A DNA stretch of 64,000 nt from positions 1-64,000 of the forward strand of contig NZ_JAKRNU010000001.1 in NCBI RefSeq assembly GCF_022346545.1. Direction: 5' to 3'. Positions 7,866-16,396 of this stretch are shown one piece after another. How positions within the stretch are numbered: the stretch's first letter is position 1; the number at the start of each line of letters is the position of its first letter. The notes below the pieces were generated by a model. The model ran no database searches. It was not told where the DNA came from and saw nothing but the letters and a program-made list of their open reading frames with translations. This DNA comes from Sporosarcina sp. ACRSM. Its GTDB lineage: Bacteria > Bacillota > Bacilli > Bacillales_A > Planococcaceae. A program made the translations under genes and the position numbers.

Positions 7866-8834
7866 TTACTTTGTTGAAATAGGTGCCTTTTTTATATAAT
7901 TTTGCGAAACCTTTAATTGATAAATTAAACGTTTATTGAATTCATTTCTTGTTTGAACAAGTGTTTCTGGGTTATACTTGAAAAATCCTTCTCCGGTTTT
8001 GACTCCTAACTTACCTTCCTTCACCTTTTCCCTTAGCAAAGGATTCGCTTCTGTCCGATTATCCATAACTTTTAATAGGTTATCACCTACTATACTCCAA
8101 ATATCAAGACCTCCTAAATCTGCTACTTCTAACTGACCAGTAGTAGCATAACGAAATGCAGGTCCAAACATTAATGCTTTATCAACATCTTCCGGTTCAG
8201 CGATTCCTTGTTCAATAATCGAAAATACCTCTCTGGCGATCCCCTGTTGAATCCGATTAGCTACTAATCCAGGTACGTCTTTCAAAACTTTAATATACTG
8301 CTTTTTTATAGATTCAAATAGATATTCAACTTCTTGATAAACTTCTTCAGGCATATTACCAAAATAGGAAAGTTCAACAATTGGCATAATATGCGCTGGA
8401 TTATAATAGTGAGTAACCATCATCCGTTCTTTTCTATTTTCACTAACTAAGGCCATCATATCGTTTAACCCAAGACTGGAAGTATTGCTTGTGAAAATCG
8501 TTTGTTCTGGACAAATATCGTCTAATAATTTGAACGTTTCTTGTTTTAGCTCCAGTATTTCAGGAATCGATTCCGTAATAAAATCACGATCAACAACGGC
8601 TTCTTTTATGTCAGAAAAATAATGAATATTGTTCATGGTCTCCGGAATTACACTATCTTTTATATATCCTTCTTCAGCGAGGAATTCCAAATCAATTTTA
8701 ATTTCATTTTTCACATTTTTTAGTCTACCTTCATCAATATCAAATAAGTTCACATCATATCCATAGATTGCAAAGTTTTCTGCTATGCTTTTCCCCATTG
8801 TTCCTGCACCTAATACAGCTATTTTTTTTATCAT
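7866..8834 (-). CDS. 3-hydroxyacyl-CoA dehydrogenase-type (L-carnitine dehydrogenase-like) enzyme
   Basis: A 322-aa NAD-dependent dehydrogenase. The N-terminal Rossmann motif is IKKIAVLGAGTMGKSIAENF; TSNTSSLGLNDM, THYYNPAHIMPIVEL (catalytic His) and DVPGLVANRIQQGIAREVFSI follow in the order expected for 3-hydroxyacyl-CoA and L-carnitine dehydrogenases. The enzyme oxidises a beta-hydroxy group to a beta-keto group. Directly upstream in the operon is a BKACE enzyme that cleaves beta-keto acids. In Pseudomonas the pair carnitine dehydrogenase plus BKACE degrades carnitine through dehydrocarnitine. The same two-step logic is inferred here, but the substrate is not determined and no betaine transporter is present. 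A hairpin-rich mobile repeat sits between this gene and the BKACE gene. Confidence 0.85.
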   Translation of the reverse strand: MIKKIAVLGAGTMGKSIAENFAIYGYDVNLFDIDEGRLKNVKNEIKIDLEFLAEEGYIKDSVIPETMNNIHYFSDIKEAVVDRDFITESIPEILELKQETFKLLDDICPEQTIFTSNTSSLGLNDMMALVSENRKERMMVTHYYNPAHIMPIVELSYFGNMPEEVYQEVEYLFESIKKQYIKVLKDVPGLVANRIQQGIAREVFSIIEQGIAEPEDVDKALMFGPAFRYATTGQLEVADLGGLDIWSIVGDNLLKVMDNRTEANPLLREKVKEGKLGVKTGEGFFKYNPETLVQTRNEFNKRLIYQLKVSQNYIKKAPISTK

Positions 8835-8946
8835 GTGTCATCCCTACTCTCTTACTTATTTCCAAATTTGATAGCGCTTTCAAACTAAAAATTATAACTC
8901 CATTTATCTACTCAAATTAGCTGTACTCTTTGATTTCTTTTGCTCA

Positions 8947-9143
8947 TTTATCTTCATTCAGCAGAAGACTCCCACCTTTATAGGTGGCGAGATGAATGCG
9001 GTTTTGTTTTCCTGTTCAGCGGGTGTTCAAAAGCCCGCTGAACGAAGATAAAGCCTCCGGCGGATGTCACAGATTTTGAAAGGAGTCAATCGAGCAAGCT
9101 CGATTCAAAATCTGGACGCAATCACGCCAAGGCGTGATTGATT
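8947..9143 (+). mobile_element. Hairpin-rich IS200/IS605-related miniature element, copy A
   Basis: About 197 bp, beginning TTTATCTTCATTCAGC and ending GGCGTGATTGATT, with four hairpins in order: CCCACC/GGTGG, GTTCAGCGGGTG/CCCGCTGAAC, ATTTTGAA..TCGAGC/GCTCGA..AAAAT and CAATCACGCC/GGCGTGATTG. A near-identical inverted copy lies at 61335-61530. Many differences between copies fall in loops or are compensated within stems (for example TCACG/CGTGA against TTACG/CGTAA). The first hairpin matches the left end of the tnpB element at window start. The last 22 bases overlap the end of the BKACE gene. Confidence 0.75.
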
Positions 9144-9955
9144 CTATTCAGCCCCAAAATCTCCCTAGCCTCGTTAGGAGTAGCAATTTCTCTTCCTAGC
9201 GTGTTAGATAACTCCACTATCCTTTTCACAAATTGAGCATTAGTAGTAGCTAACTCACCTTTTCTATAATACACACTATCTTCCATGCCCACTCGAACAT
9301 GGCCGCCTAGAAGTATACTCATCGTATTAATAAGTAGTTGATCTTTACTTGCCCCAATTGCTGACCAAGTTGAATCCTTAGGAATACTATCCACTAAAAA
9401 CATTAGATTTTTAGGAGTCGCTGGCATCCCGCCATGGACACCTAACACAAATTGAAAATGGAACGGTTCTTCCAATAATCCTTTTTTCGCAATTCTTAAT
9501 GCGTTATCTATCATTCCGACATCAAATATCTCAATTTCCGGTTTTATTTGGCGTTCTTTTGTAACTGTTGCCAGTGTCTCCAAAAATATAGGAGTATTAT
9601 AAAAAACCTCTTGTCCAAAGTTCATAGTCCCTGCATCAAACGTAGCCATTTCAGGGTTTAGTTCGCAAACTTTTAATCTGGCTTCCTCATTATTCTCTAA
9701 TCCGCCTGCGGTTGTTAAATTTAGAATAATATCGCATTTATCTTGAACCCGATCGATTACTTCCTTATAGGTGTCTAAATCAAGTGTGTTGTTTCCTTGA
9801 TAATCTCTAACATGAATATGGGCAATGGCTGCCCCTTCTTTCCATGATTCAACAACTGAATCTGCAATCTCTTTTGGAGATAATGGCACATGTGGCGTAT
9901 GTTCCCTAGTGGTTTGTGCTCCAGTTGGTGCGACTGTAATGATTAATTTTTCCAT
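9122..9955 (-). CDS. BKACE (beta-keto acid cleavage enzyme, DUF849 family)
   Basis: A 277-aa TIM-barrel enzyme of the BKACE family, which condenses a beta-keto acid with acetyl-CoA to give acetoacetate and a new acyl-CoA. The zinc ligands are visible as AHIHVRD about residue 45-50, and VRVGMEDSVYYRKGELA holds the conserved acidic residue near the C-terminus. NLTTAGG and MATFDAGTMNFG are further family blocks. It is the first gene of the operon, with a sigma-54 promoter 50-65 bases upstream of its start. Its substrate is presumably the beta-keto acid made by the downstream dehydrogenase. The final residues NHALA and stop codon lie inside the mobile repeat at 8947-9143, so the native C-terminus appears to have been replaced on insertion. 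Confidence 0.88.
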   Translation of the reverse strand: MEKLIITVAPTGAQTTREHTPHVPLSPKEIADSVVESWKEGAAIAHIHVRDYQGNNTLDLDTYKEVIDRVQDKCDIILNLTTAGGLENNEEARLKVCELNPEMATFDAGTMNFGQEVFYNTPIFLETLATVTKERQIKPEIEIFDVGMIDNALRIAKKGLLEEPFHFQFVLGVHGGMPATPKNLMFLVDSIPKDSTWSAIGASKDQLLINTMSILLGGHVRVGMEDSVYYRKGELATTNAQFVKRIVELSNTLGREIATPNEAREILGLNRINHALA

Positions 9956-10002
9956 CTTTTTATCCCTCGCATTCCCTATAATTGTTATTCACTTTAGTAT
10001 AA

Positions 10003-10019
10003 TGCAAATTGTGTGCCAA
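10003..10019 (-). promoter_or_regulatory. Sigma-54 (-24/-12) promoter of the BKACE operon
   Basis: On the minus strand the sequence is TTGGCACACAATTTGCA, matching the TGGCAC-N5-TTGC consensus exactly. It lies about 50 bases upstream of the BKACE start and immediately downstream of a sigma-54 activator gene. Confidence 0.9.
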
Positions 10020-10069
10020 CTATAAAAACGCTATATTAAAGGCTTTCATTCTTCACCTAAAAATAAAGT

Positions 10070-10085
10070 GATGAAATATTTCATC
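10070..10085. promoter_or_regulatory. Upstream activating sequence (16-bp palindrome)
   Basis: GATGAAATATTTCATC is a perfect palindrome starting about 50 bases upstream of the -24 element, the usual place for an enhancer-binding protein site. The adjacent regulator gene is the likely partner (inferred). Confidence 0.65.
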
Positions 10086-10138
10086 GGTTTTAAATATAAA
10101 TCATAATTATCCGTCGATTGTTACTATTTATTTTCGAT

Positions 10139-10170
10139 TAAAAAAGGAATCAGCATTGATTCCTTTTTTA
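10139..10170 (-). terminator. Terminator of the sigma-54 activator gene
   Basis: AAAAAAGGAATCA pairs with TGATTCCTTTTTT around a 4-base loop, overlapping the stop codon. It insulates the regulator transcript from the BKACE operon promoter. Confidence 0.8.
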
Positions 10171-11541
10171 ATCACTTATTTGAATTCCTAATTTCTTTGC
10201 CTTTTTCACCACAGATGATTGGCTAATTTTTAAAATTGCAGCCGCTTTTCTGGTACTCCCATAATCTTTTAATGCCTTTTCTATTATCTGTCTCTCTACT
10301 TTGGCGACAATCTCTTTAAGACTTAGTTCACCAGTTGATATTTCTGTACTTTCGGGCTCCATATTTAATATTTTTCTAGAAAATTCAGCATTAATTTTTT
10401 TGTATTTTTCTGACGTGATAACTATGCGCTCAATCACGTTCTGCAACTCTCTTATGTTTCCTGGCCATTTATACGTTTCGAATACCTCATACACTTCGCG
10501 GTTAAATAATATTTGTTTTCCATACTTCGTGTTATAAATGTCCAAATAATGTCTCGCTAATAATTCAATATCGGAGGATCTATGTCTTAAGGGAGGAATA
10601 TGTATAGGGAATACGTTTAACCTGTAATATAAGTCTTCTCTAAATTTCCCTTTTTTCACTAGTTCATGTAAATCACAATTCGTTGCGGCAAGAATCCTAA
10701 CATCAAATTTAATCGATTTCGTTCCGCCAATTCGTGTAACCTCTTTTTCTTGGATGATTCTAAGTAGTTTTGACTGTAATTCAAGGGGCATTTCCCCTAT
10801 TTCATCCAAAAGCAAAGTGCCCTTGTCAGCCAACTCAAACATTCCGATTTTCCCTTTACTGGATGCGCCAGTAAAAGATCCGGCTTCATAGCCAAACAAT
10901 TCTGCTTCTAAGAGGCTGGCAGGTATCGCTGCACAATTGACTTTTATAAAAGGTTTGCCATGTCTATTGCTATTCCTATATATTTCATTTCCAATAACTT
11001 CTTTTCCTACCCCGGTTTCTCCCGTTATAAGTACGGTTACATCCAAATCGGCTACTTGGTGAATCATTCGAATAATAGGCTGTATTTCATCACTTTTTCC
11101 CATTAAATTATTAGTTACCTGCAATTTTCGAAGATGTTCGATTTCATTTTGTGATGCCACAAGCTTTTCTTGCATATCCAATAAATCTGACATATCACGA
11201 TTAATAACGACAACCTTTTTTAAATTCCCCTCCTGATCTAAAATAGGTGATCCAGAAATTAATACTTTTACCCCTGTACGGATTTCCGCCATCGCGTTAA
11301 TTGGCTTTTTTGTTCTTATAATGTCAGGTGTGATTGCATTTTTATATAAACCTTCCTTCATGAGGTCGCTTACATACTTATTTAACACTAGCTCGGGTGC
11401 CAATCCAGTTATTCTGCTATAGGATTTGTTGACATATAAAGTCTTCCCTTCTTCATCAGAGATATAAATTCCATCATATAATTCATCACAAATCTTCTTA
11501 TAATCAACAGCTTCAATTAATTCGTTCATTTCTACATACAC
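10168..11541 (-). CDS. Sigma-54 enhancer-binding regulator (PAS-AAA+-Fis HTH)
   Basis: A 457-aa activator of RNA polymerase-sigma-54. Domains in order: PAS sensor (about residues 10-125, DELYDGIYISDEEGKTLYVN), AAA+ ATPase (about 145-385) with Walker A GETGVGKE, the sigma-54 contact loop GSFTGA, Walker B LLLDEIGE and the arginine finger region FREDLYYRLNVF, and a C-terminal Fis-type helix-turn-helix (GSTRKAAAILKISQSSVVKKAKKLG). The PAS domain probably senses the operon's substrate or a product. It lies upstream of, and in the same direction as, the BKACE operon, separated by a terminator, a palindrome and a sigma-54 promoter, so control of that operon is strongly suggested. Its Shine-Dalgarno AAGGAG lies only three bases before the ATG, within sequence derived from an rpn gene remnant. 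Confidence 0.92.
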   Translation of the reverse strand: MYVEMNELIEAVDYKKICDELYDGIYISDEEGKTLYVNKSYSRITGLAPELVLNKYVSDLMKEGLYKNAITPDIIRTKKPINAMAEIRTGVKVLISGSPILDQEGNLKKVVVINRDMSDLLDMQEKLVASQNEIEHLRKLQVTNNLMGKSDEIQPIIRMIHQVADLDVTVLITGETGVGKEVIGNEIYRNSNRHGKPFIKVNCAAIPASLLEAELFGYEAGSFTGASSKGKIGMFELADKGTLLLDEIGEMPLELQSKLLRIIQEKEVTRIGGTKSIKFDVRILAATNCDLHELVKKGKFREDLYYRLNVFPIHIPPLRHRSSDIELLARHYLDIYNTKYGKQILFNREVYEVFETYKWPGNIRELQNVIERIVITSEKYKKINAEFSRKILNMEPESTEISTGELSLKEIVAKVERQIIEKALKDYGSTRKAAAILKISQSSVVKKAKKLGIQISD

Positions 11542-11650
11542 TCCTTTCTAATCATTGGTCGGATTTCTTCTGATAGTTGTTTTGTGTATACCTCTGGTAA
11601 TTGTAGCAAGTAATCAATAAAATGAAAAATAGCCTGAATTGCGGTAAGGA
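11541..11650 (-). pseudogene. Rpn-family nuclease gene fragment
   Basis: Minus-strand reading gives AIFHFIDYLLQLPE and YTKQLSEEIRPMIRKE, closely matching the linker region of the Rpn gene at 34210-35184 in protein and DNA. Upstream and downstream parts are absent. It has CGA (Arg) where the other copy has TGA, which shows that copy's stop is a mutation. It ends directly against the start of the sigma-54 activator. Confidence 0.75.
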
Positions 11651-11772
11651 TAAATATCCATTGCGCTTTCAGGACGTGGCGATTTTAGCTTCAGTTCTTC
11701 TAATCAGCAAATTTTTGTACTGAAAACGAAGCGTCAGCTACAGGGAGTTTGGATTAATGATGATTGAAATGA

Positions 11773-12069
11773 ATGCTGAATCAATTTAAAGGTTTTAGTT
11801 GGTCAGAATTGGCTGAATGTTGGGGTTTAGAGGTAAAGGAACAACCGTTTATCGCAGATACAACAGATGGTGAAATGGTTATCCTCGGAAATACGCCTGA
11901 AGAGATTGAGAAAGTGTAACATATTAATGGAACAACTATGAAAGTAACGCTAACCAACGAGGAAGAAGTACAACCAGAGAAGATTAAACAATTCATCTGG
12001 TCAAATATTACAGATGGACATGGTAAATTTAAAAACCTCAAATACGTACAGATATTCAAAACTTTTTAA
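11773..12069 (+). pseudogene. Unrecognised gene remnant with in-frame stop
   Basis: The plus-strand frame MLNQFKGFSWSELAECWGLE continues to a TAA at 11917-11919 and then stays open as HINGTTMKVTLTNEEEV and IKQFIWSNITDGHGKFKNLK until 12069. Composition is protein-like on both sides of the stop, so this appears to be the C-terminal part of a decayed gene. No good ribosome binding site precedes it. A further short frame, EGLLKIEDDYTLASWIIYSL (about 12120-12195), may belong to another remnant. I do not recognise the family. The rest of the 11650-12349 interval holds nothing else that I can support except the palindrome at 12289. Confidence 0.4.
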
Positions 12070-12288
12070 AAGCACTTATCATTGAGTCAAAAAAACTGGA
12101 CTATAGCGCCCAGTTTACGAAGGTTTGTTAAAAATCGAAGATGATTATACGTTAGCTAGTTGGATAATTTATAGCTTAGAAAAGTTATGGACATAAGAGA
12201 ACGCACATTTCGAAAACATTATGTAGCGGCTTGTTAAAGAATCGGCCGCATGATTGTCCAACAAATTCCTTTTACATACACAGTGAAT

Positions 12289-12334
12289 GGTGCCAGGCAC
12301 ATAAACAAGACAACCCTTATGAATGCCTGACACC
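12289..12334. repeat. Palindromic intergenic repeat
   Basis: GGTGCCAGGCA pairs imperfectly with TGCCTGACACC across a 24-base loop, just downstream of the SLH protein gene (minus strand). It could act as a weak terminator or be a REP-like element. Confidence 0.4.
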
Positions 12335-12349
12335 AAAAATCAAGAACAC

Positions 12350-13456
12350 TTAGTCCCATTGCTCCTTATGCCGTTTTAAACCTTCTTCTCCATAGATCGT
12401 GACCACAAAATGTTCTTCTGCTTTTTTGGTCCGGATATGAATAGAAGAATGGTCTTCGCAAACATCGCAATTCCCGTATTCATAGTCCCCAATTCGTCTC
12501 AATACAAAGTAGTCATTTTTGACTTGTGAGAAGTCTCCTTGAAGCCATTTATCCAAGATCGCCTCTAACTCCGAATTCTTGTCCACGAAACGTTTCAAGT
12601 AAAGAATGTTTTCCTTCGCCATTTGCCCTGAAGAATGGCCTGCAGAATAGCTATTCACTTCGGCCCATCCCCCCTCTAACACGTCCGTAATAAGATAATC
12701 GGATGGATGTGGTGTCACTTTTTGCCTAAGCATACTCAACATTGTATTGGCCATCGTCATAGAATTTCTCTCTAACTCTTGCGCAGAAATACCCGCAAAC
12801 TGCCCGGGGAGTCGTAGCGCGGGTGCCGATGGATCGATGGGATCATCCATATGTAGCAATCGATGGAGAAATACGGCATAATGCACTCTCGTAACGGGTT
12901 TTTCTGGCCAATAGAATCCGAAATCCCCCGTTGTGATGCCATTCGAATAAAGCGCCCGCACATACTGGTTCGCCGGATGGTCTTTCGGCACGTCCATGAA
13001 ATCCAACTCCACTTTTACTTTCAAATCGAATGCGATCGTTAGCACCTTTGCCATCTCCGCACGGGTAATTGGTTTATTTGGGTTGAAGTTACCTTTCGAA
13101 TCCGGTTCAAAAATTCCAGCTTGCTGCAATTTCTTCACATCGTTGAAGAAGGCATTCTTCGTGGATACATCCTTAAATGGAACGAACGGCTTTGTTGTTG
13201 GCAATTTGGTCGCACGGTTGACGAGGGCTGCCGCATGTTTTCGTGTGATAACCTCACTTGGCCTGAATTCCCCGTTTTCGTAACCGCTAATGATACGCTG
13301 ATCCCGCATTTCATGGACAATCTCATAATACGGACTATTCTTGGACACATCCTTAAACGGATTTACCACTGCCGCCTCTGCCTGCATCGGTAAAACGATG
13401 GCAGGAACAGCAACAGCTGTCGCAATGGTTGCGATAAACAATTTGTAATTCTTCAT
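12350..13456 (-). CDS. Exported protein with three SLH domains
   Basis: A 368-aa secreted protein. Residues 1-28 form a signal peptide (MKNYK, hydrophobic core, cleavage after AEA). Three S-layer homology domains follow: about 31-80 (FKDVSKNSPYYEIVHEMRD, ITRKHAAALVNRA), 93-150 (FKDVSTKNAFFNDVKKLQQ, ITRAEMAKVL) and 155-205 (FMDVPKDHPANQYVRAL, VTRVHYAVFL). SLH domains bind pyruvylated secondary cell-wall polymer, so the protein is held on the cell wall. The C-terminal 150 residues (about 218-368) are a domain I do not recognise, with a CDVC pair near residue 331. AGGAGG lies eight bases before the start. It stands alone between remnants, and no partner gene is evident. Confidence 0.88.
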   Translation of the reverse strand: MKNYKLFIATIATAVAVPAIVLPMQAEAAVVNPFKDVSKNSPYYEIVHEMRDQRIISGYENGEFRPSEVITRKHAAALVNRATKLPTTKPFVPFKDVSTKNAFFNDVKKLQQAGIFEPDSKGNFNPNKPITRAEMAKVLTIAFDLKVKVELDFMDVPKDHPANQYVRALYSNGITTGDFGFYWPEKPVTRVHYAVFLHRLLHMDDPIDPSAPALRLPGQFAGISAQELERNSMTMANTMLSMLRQKVTPHPSDYLITDVLEGGWAEVNSYSAGHSSGQMAKENILYLKRFVDKNSELEAILDKWLQGDFSQVKNDYFVLRRIGDYEYGNCDVCEDHSSIHIRTKKAEEHFVVTIYGEEGLKRHKEQWD

Positions 13457-13599
13457 TTAACTTCCTCCTATTTCTACTTCCGCTATCATGAAAACAACTT
13501 ACAGACGTAGTTTTTCAGAAATAGTTTCAAAGAAATTTTACCTTTAAGTACAGTATCATGATCTGCACACAAAAAATGGCTGGCTGCTTTAGGCGCTGT

Positions 13600-14807
13600 A
13601 TGTACAAACGTAAAATGAAGATTGCGTCTGAATAACAATTGGTTCAACTAACTCCAAGTTTTCCGGGTCCCCAATCTTTATTGCCTCGTCAATCAATCGT
13701 AACAAGGATTGGAAGGTATCCATCTGGTACAACCGCAGCTTAGATTCAACCAAGGATGTAGATTATCCTCCCAAGTATCCGGATAATCAGCATCCTTATA
13801 GATTCTTGTATACAGCCTGCCTTCTTCAAAAGTCCGGTCCTTCACATCGATTTCCCGTGCCTTCAATACTTGTAAAAGCCGGATTCGATTTTCATGATGC
13901 AAAGGGTCAACTTCCACCTTCAGTTTCAACCGATTGTCCGCCTGTTTAAACCATGCGATCAAGCCCTTATTCATCCACCATTTCTTACGCAAGTCGTTCT
14001 CGTCAAAATGCTCACCCCACGTCTGCTCGATGAAGTTCGGTGTACGGAAATGGGGCGTATAAAGCTGGTTCGGCCAATCCAACTTCCGGACAAATCGAAT
14101 AAAAGCCTCTCGCAAGAAGCTGTTATCGACCTTTACAGTGAAATCGATCGTTTCTTTAAACTGACCGCCCCTCTAAAATGTCAATGTAGTAGGGAATGAA
14201 AGAATGGACGTCTTGATGCATATAGTCTGTGTTCGCATTCGTCACATTTTTTCGAATACCCAAAACATTCGAATAGCCAAGCATCAAATAATCCTCATGG
14301 GAAGACTCCTCATCCTGCAACGACAAAAACTCCGATATGATTTTATATCCTTCATACTTCGTTCGAACAAACTCGATATATTCCTCAAGCTGTCCCCTCG
14401 GATTCATTGGACCAAAACTTGTTTTCAATTAAAGCCGCTACTTAATGCCAGCGGGAGACAGCCAACAAATCAATTCGCTTTCCATTAGATGTCGCCAACT
14501 CTTTAACCATAACAAGATCTTGATAAGGATAACGGCTCAACTGAAGAACGTCATAATTAGAAATCTTATCCGTGTCCTCAAAATTGGCAGGATTGACAAA
14601 AACCTTCACAATCAACTTCTTAATGAAATACAAATCATGATTCCGCTGCGGATCCGTCAACCAGGCTAACATATTGGAATGACGAATTTCATAATTATCA
14701 ACTTGAAGGACTTTGAAGGGATTGAAACGGTTGAAGTGATTATGTAAATAGATGAATTCTTGAGAATTCTCGATTAAGGAGAGAATTTGCTGTTGATCGT
14801 TTGGCAT
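13600..14807 (-). pseudogene. PD-(D/E)XK nuclease superfamily (PDDEXK_4-like) gene, degraded copy 1
   Basis: Three consecutive fragments form one gene. The first (14807 downwards) begins MPNDQQQILSLIENSQEFIY and contains HSNMLAWLTDPQ and KRIDLLAVSRWH, the family's N-terminal block and catalytic Asp. After an in-frame TAA the frame reads AALIENKFWSN, the catalytic Glu-x-Lys motif, and then a one-base shift leads into QLEEYIEFVRTKYEGYKI. A deletion near 14115-14156 removes the segment that follows the middle block; the final block (REAFIRFVRKLDWPNQLYTP to EEGRLYTRIYKDADYPDTWEDN) shifts frame again near 13740. At least three lesions are visible. A paralogous pseudogene lies at 41572-42800. Intact relatives are typical of defence islands. 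Confidence 0.75.
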
Positions 14808-15025
14808 GACTCTTCACACTGGATTATTAGCATTAAAGAAAGCTCATAGTAGCATAGTTTTTCTTTTCACTGACTTTCTAAACTACAGTTCCACCATATA
14901 CGGTGAAATAAAAAACTTCTACTGCAGTGCCTTGCCAAAACATTGAATTCGGAATTGCCGCTTAGCAAACAATCTCCTATAATAGCAGGCATTCGCCACC
15001 TATTTTCATGCCATAAACCAAAAGA

Positions 15026-15071
15026 TAAACAGGTAGAGAAAACGCATCGTTTTTCTCTACCTGTTTTATTT
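15026..15071 (+). terminator. Bidirectional terminator hairpin
   Basis: AAACAGGTAGAGAAAA pairs with TTTTTCTCTACCTGTTT, followed by TATTTT. It lies in the 14808-15156 gap; apart from it I see nothing coding in that gap. It may serve the operon ending at 15157. Confidence 0.65.
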
Positions 15072-15156
15072 TGGGGACTTATTGGATAGCCCCTATGACA
15101 ACACATTTATAACAACTCGGTAAGTCGCATAAAAATTTAATAAAAAGCCAATCAGC

Positions 15157-16383
15157 TTACGCTTTTACCGTCTCCTTACATAATCTCAGAACGGCATTTA
15201 ATAGGACATTCGCTCCCTTGGCACAATCTTCATAGGAAGTCAGTTCATCTTCTCGATGGCTATAGCCATTCACACTTGGAACAAAAATCATTGTTGTTGG
15301 AATATACGAAGCAATGAATTGTGCGTCATGTCCCGCCCCGCTATACATACGGGTTCCTTTATATCCTAAAGCATGACAAGCACTTTCAACAGCATTCACA
15401 ATTTCTTCATTAAATTTCACTGTGTCCCGATCCCATAAGCGCTTTTTCTCAACAGTACACTCATTTGCTACAGATGGTAGTCCATTGACGATACGGGTAA
15501 CACCTGCTATTACTGAAGCGTCTTGATGTCTCGCTTCTAGCGTAAACGTTACTTCTGAAGGAATGACCGTATGAATATTCGGATAAACATTCATACGACC
15601 AATCGTGTAAACCAATTTTCCCTCTAGCTTTGCAAGTTCCTTTTGCATGTCAACAATTAGGTTTGCAGCAGTAAACATCGGATCTTTCCTCATGGAAATT
15701 GGTGTTGTGCCTGCATGATTAGATTCCCCTCGAACAGAAATCTCATGACACACCATGCCAAGAACGCCTTCTACGACCCCAATATCTAGGTTGTTTTGTT
15801 CCAGTACTGGCCCTTGTTCAATATGCAATTCTAGAAAAGTACTTGCCTCTTGCAGACGGTTTGCTTCTGAGCCTTCAAAACCACTTTCCCTTAACGCAGT
15901 TCCAAATGTGATTCCGTCTTTATCGGGTGTAGCAAGCATTTTTTCTTTATCAAACTTTCCAGATAAAACTCCAGATGACATAATGGCAGGATCAAAGCGT
16001 GCTCCTTCTTCATTCGTAAAATTGACAATTGTCAATGGATAATCTAATTCTATGTTGTTGTCTTTAATTGTAGAAACAACCTCTAGCGCCGTTAAAACAC
16101 CTAATACACCGTCAAAACGGCCCCCTTTCACGACAGAGTCTAAATGAGAACCCATGACGATAGGTGGCAAGTCTTTCTTGCCCTGCAAGGTCGCGTACAT
16201 ATTCCCCATATCATCATAAACGACATGCATCCCAAGCTCCTCGCAAAGTTCTTGCAATTTTCTTCTCGCCGCAACATCTTCCTCTGAAAGTGCTAGCCTT
16301 GTGACACCATTATTCTCTGTTTTTCCATATTCGCTAAACTGTTCAATTAGTTGTTGTAATCTTTTTGCATTACATGTTTGCAA
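15157..16383 (-). CDS. M20-family N-carbamoyl-amino acid hydrolase / allantoate-type amidohydrolase
   Basis: A 408-aa metal-dependent amidohydrolase of the carbamoylase/allantoate deiminase/beta-ureidopropionase group. Metal and active-site blocks are in order: GSHLDSVVKGGRFDG (His, Asp), NFTNEEGARF (Glu-Glu), LHIEQGPVLE (His), GESNHAGTTPISMRKDP, and YSGAGHDAQF near the C-terminus. Length matches the family. It removes a carbamoyl or ureido group, giving an amino acid, CO2 and ammonia. It is the last gene of a four-gene operon (amidohydrolase, DUF3311, sodium symporter, this enzyme), 13 bases after the symporter. The operon probably imports and hydrolyses an N-carbamoyl, hydantoin-like or other amide compound; the precise substrate cannot be read from sequence. 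Confidence 0.85.
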   Translation of the reverse strand: MQTCNAKRLQQLIEQFSEYGKTENNGVTRLALSEEDVAARRKLQELCEELGMHVVYDDMGNMYATLQGKKDLPPIVMGSHLDSVVKGGRFDGVLGVLTALEVVSTIKDNNIELDYPLTIVNFTNEEGARFDPAIMSSGVLSGKFDKEKMLATPDKDGITFGTALRESGFEGSEANRLQEASTFLELHIEQGPVLEQNNLDIGVVEGVLGMVCHEISVRGESNHAGTTPISMRKDPMFTAANLIVDMQKELAKLEGKLVYTIGRMNVYPNIHTVIPSEVTFTLEARHQDASVIAGVTRIVNGLPSVANECTVEKKRLWDRDTVKFNEEIVNAVESACHALGYKGTRMYSGAGHDAQFIASYIPTTMIFVPSVNGYSHREDELTSYEDCAKGANVLLNAVLRLCKETVKA

Positions 16384-16396
16384 TAGAATTTCCCCC

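Noticed and set aside
10003..10019. A standard sigma-A promoter for the BKACE operon
   Set aside because: The exact TGGCAC-N5-TTGC match and the adjacent sigma-54 activator make sigma-54 far more likely.
11781..12059. 92-aa minus-strand reading frame
   Set aside because: Antisense to a more protein-like plus-strand remnant; Cys/Ser/Val-rich composition typical of a shadow.
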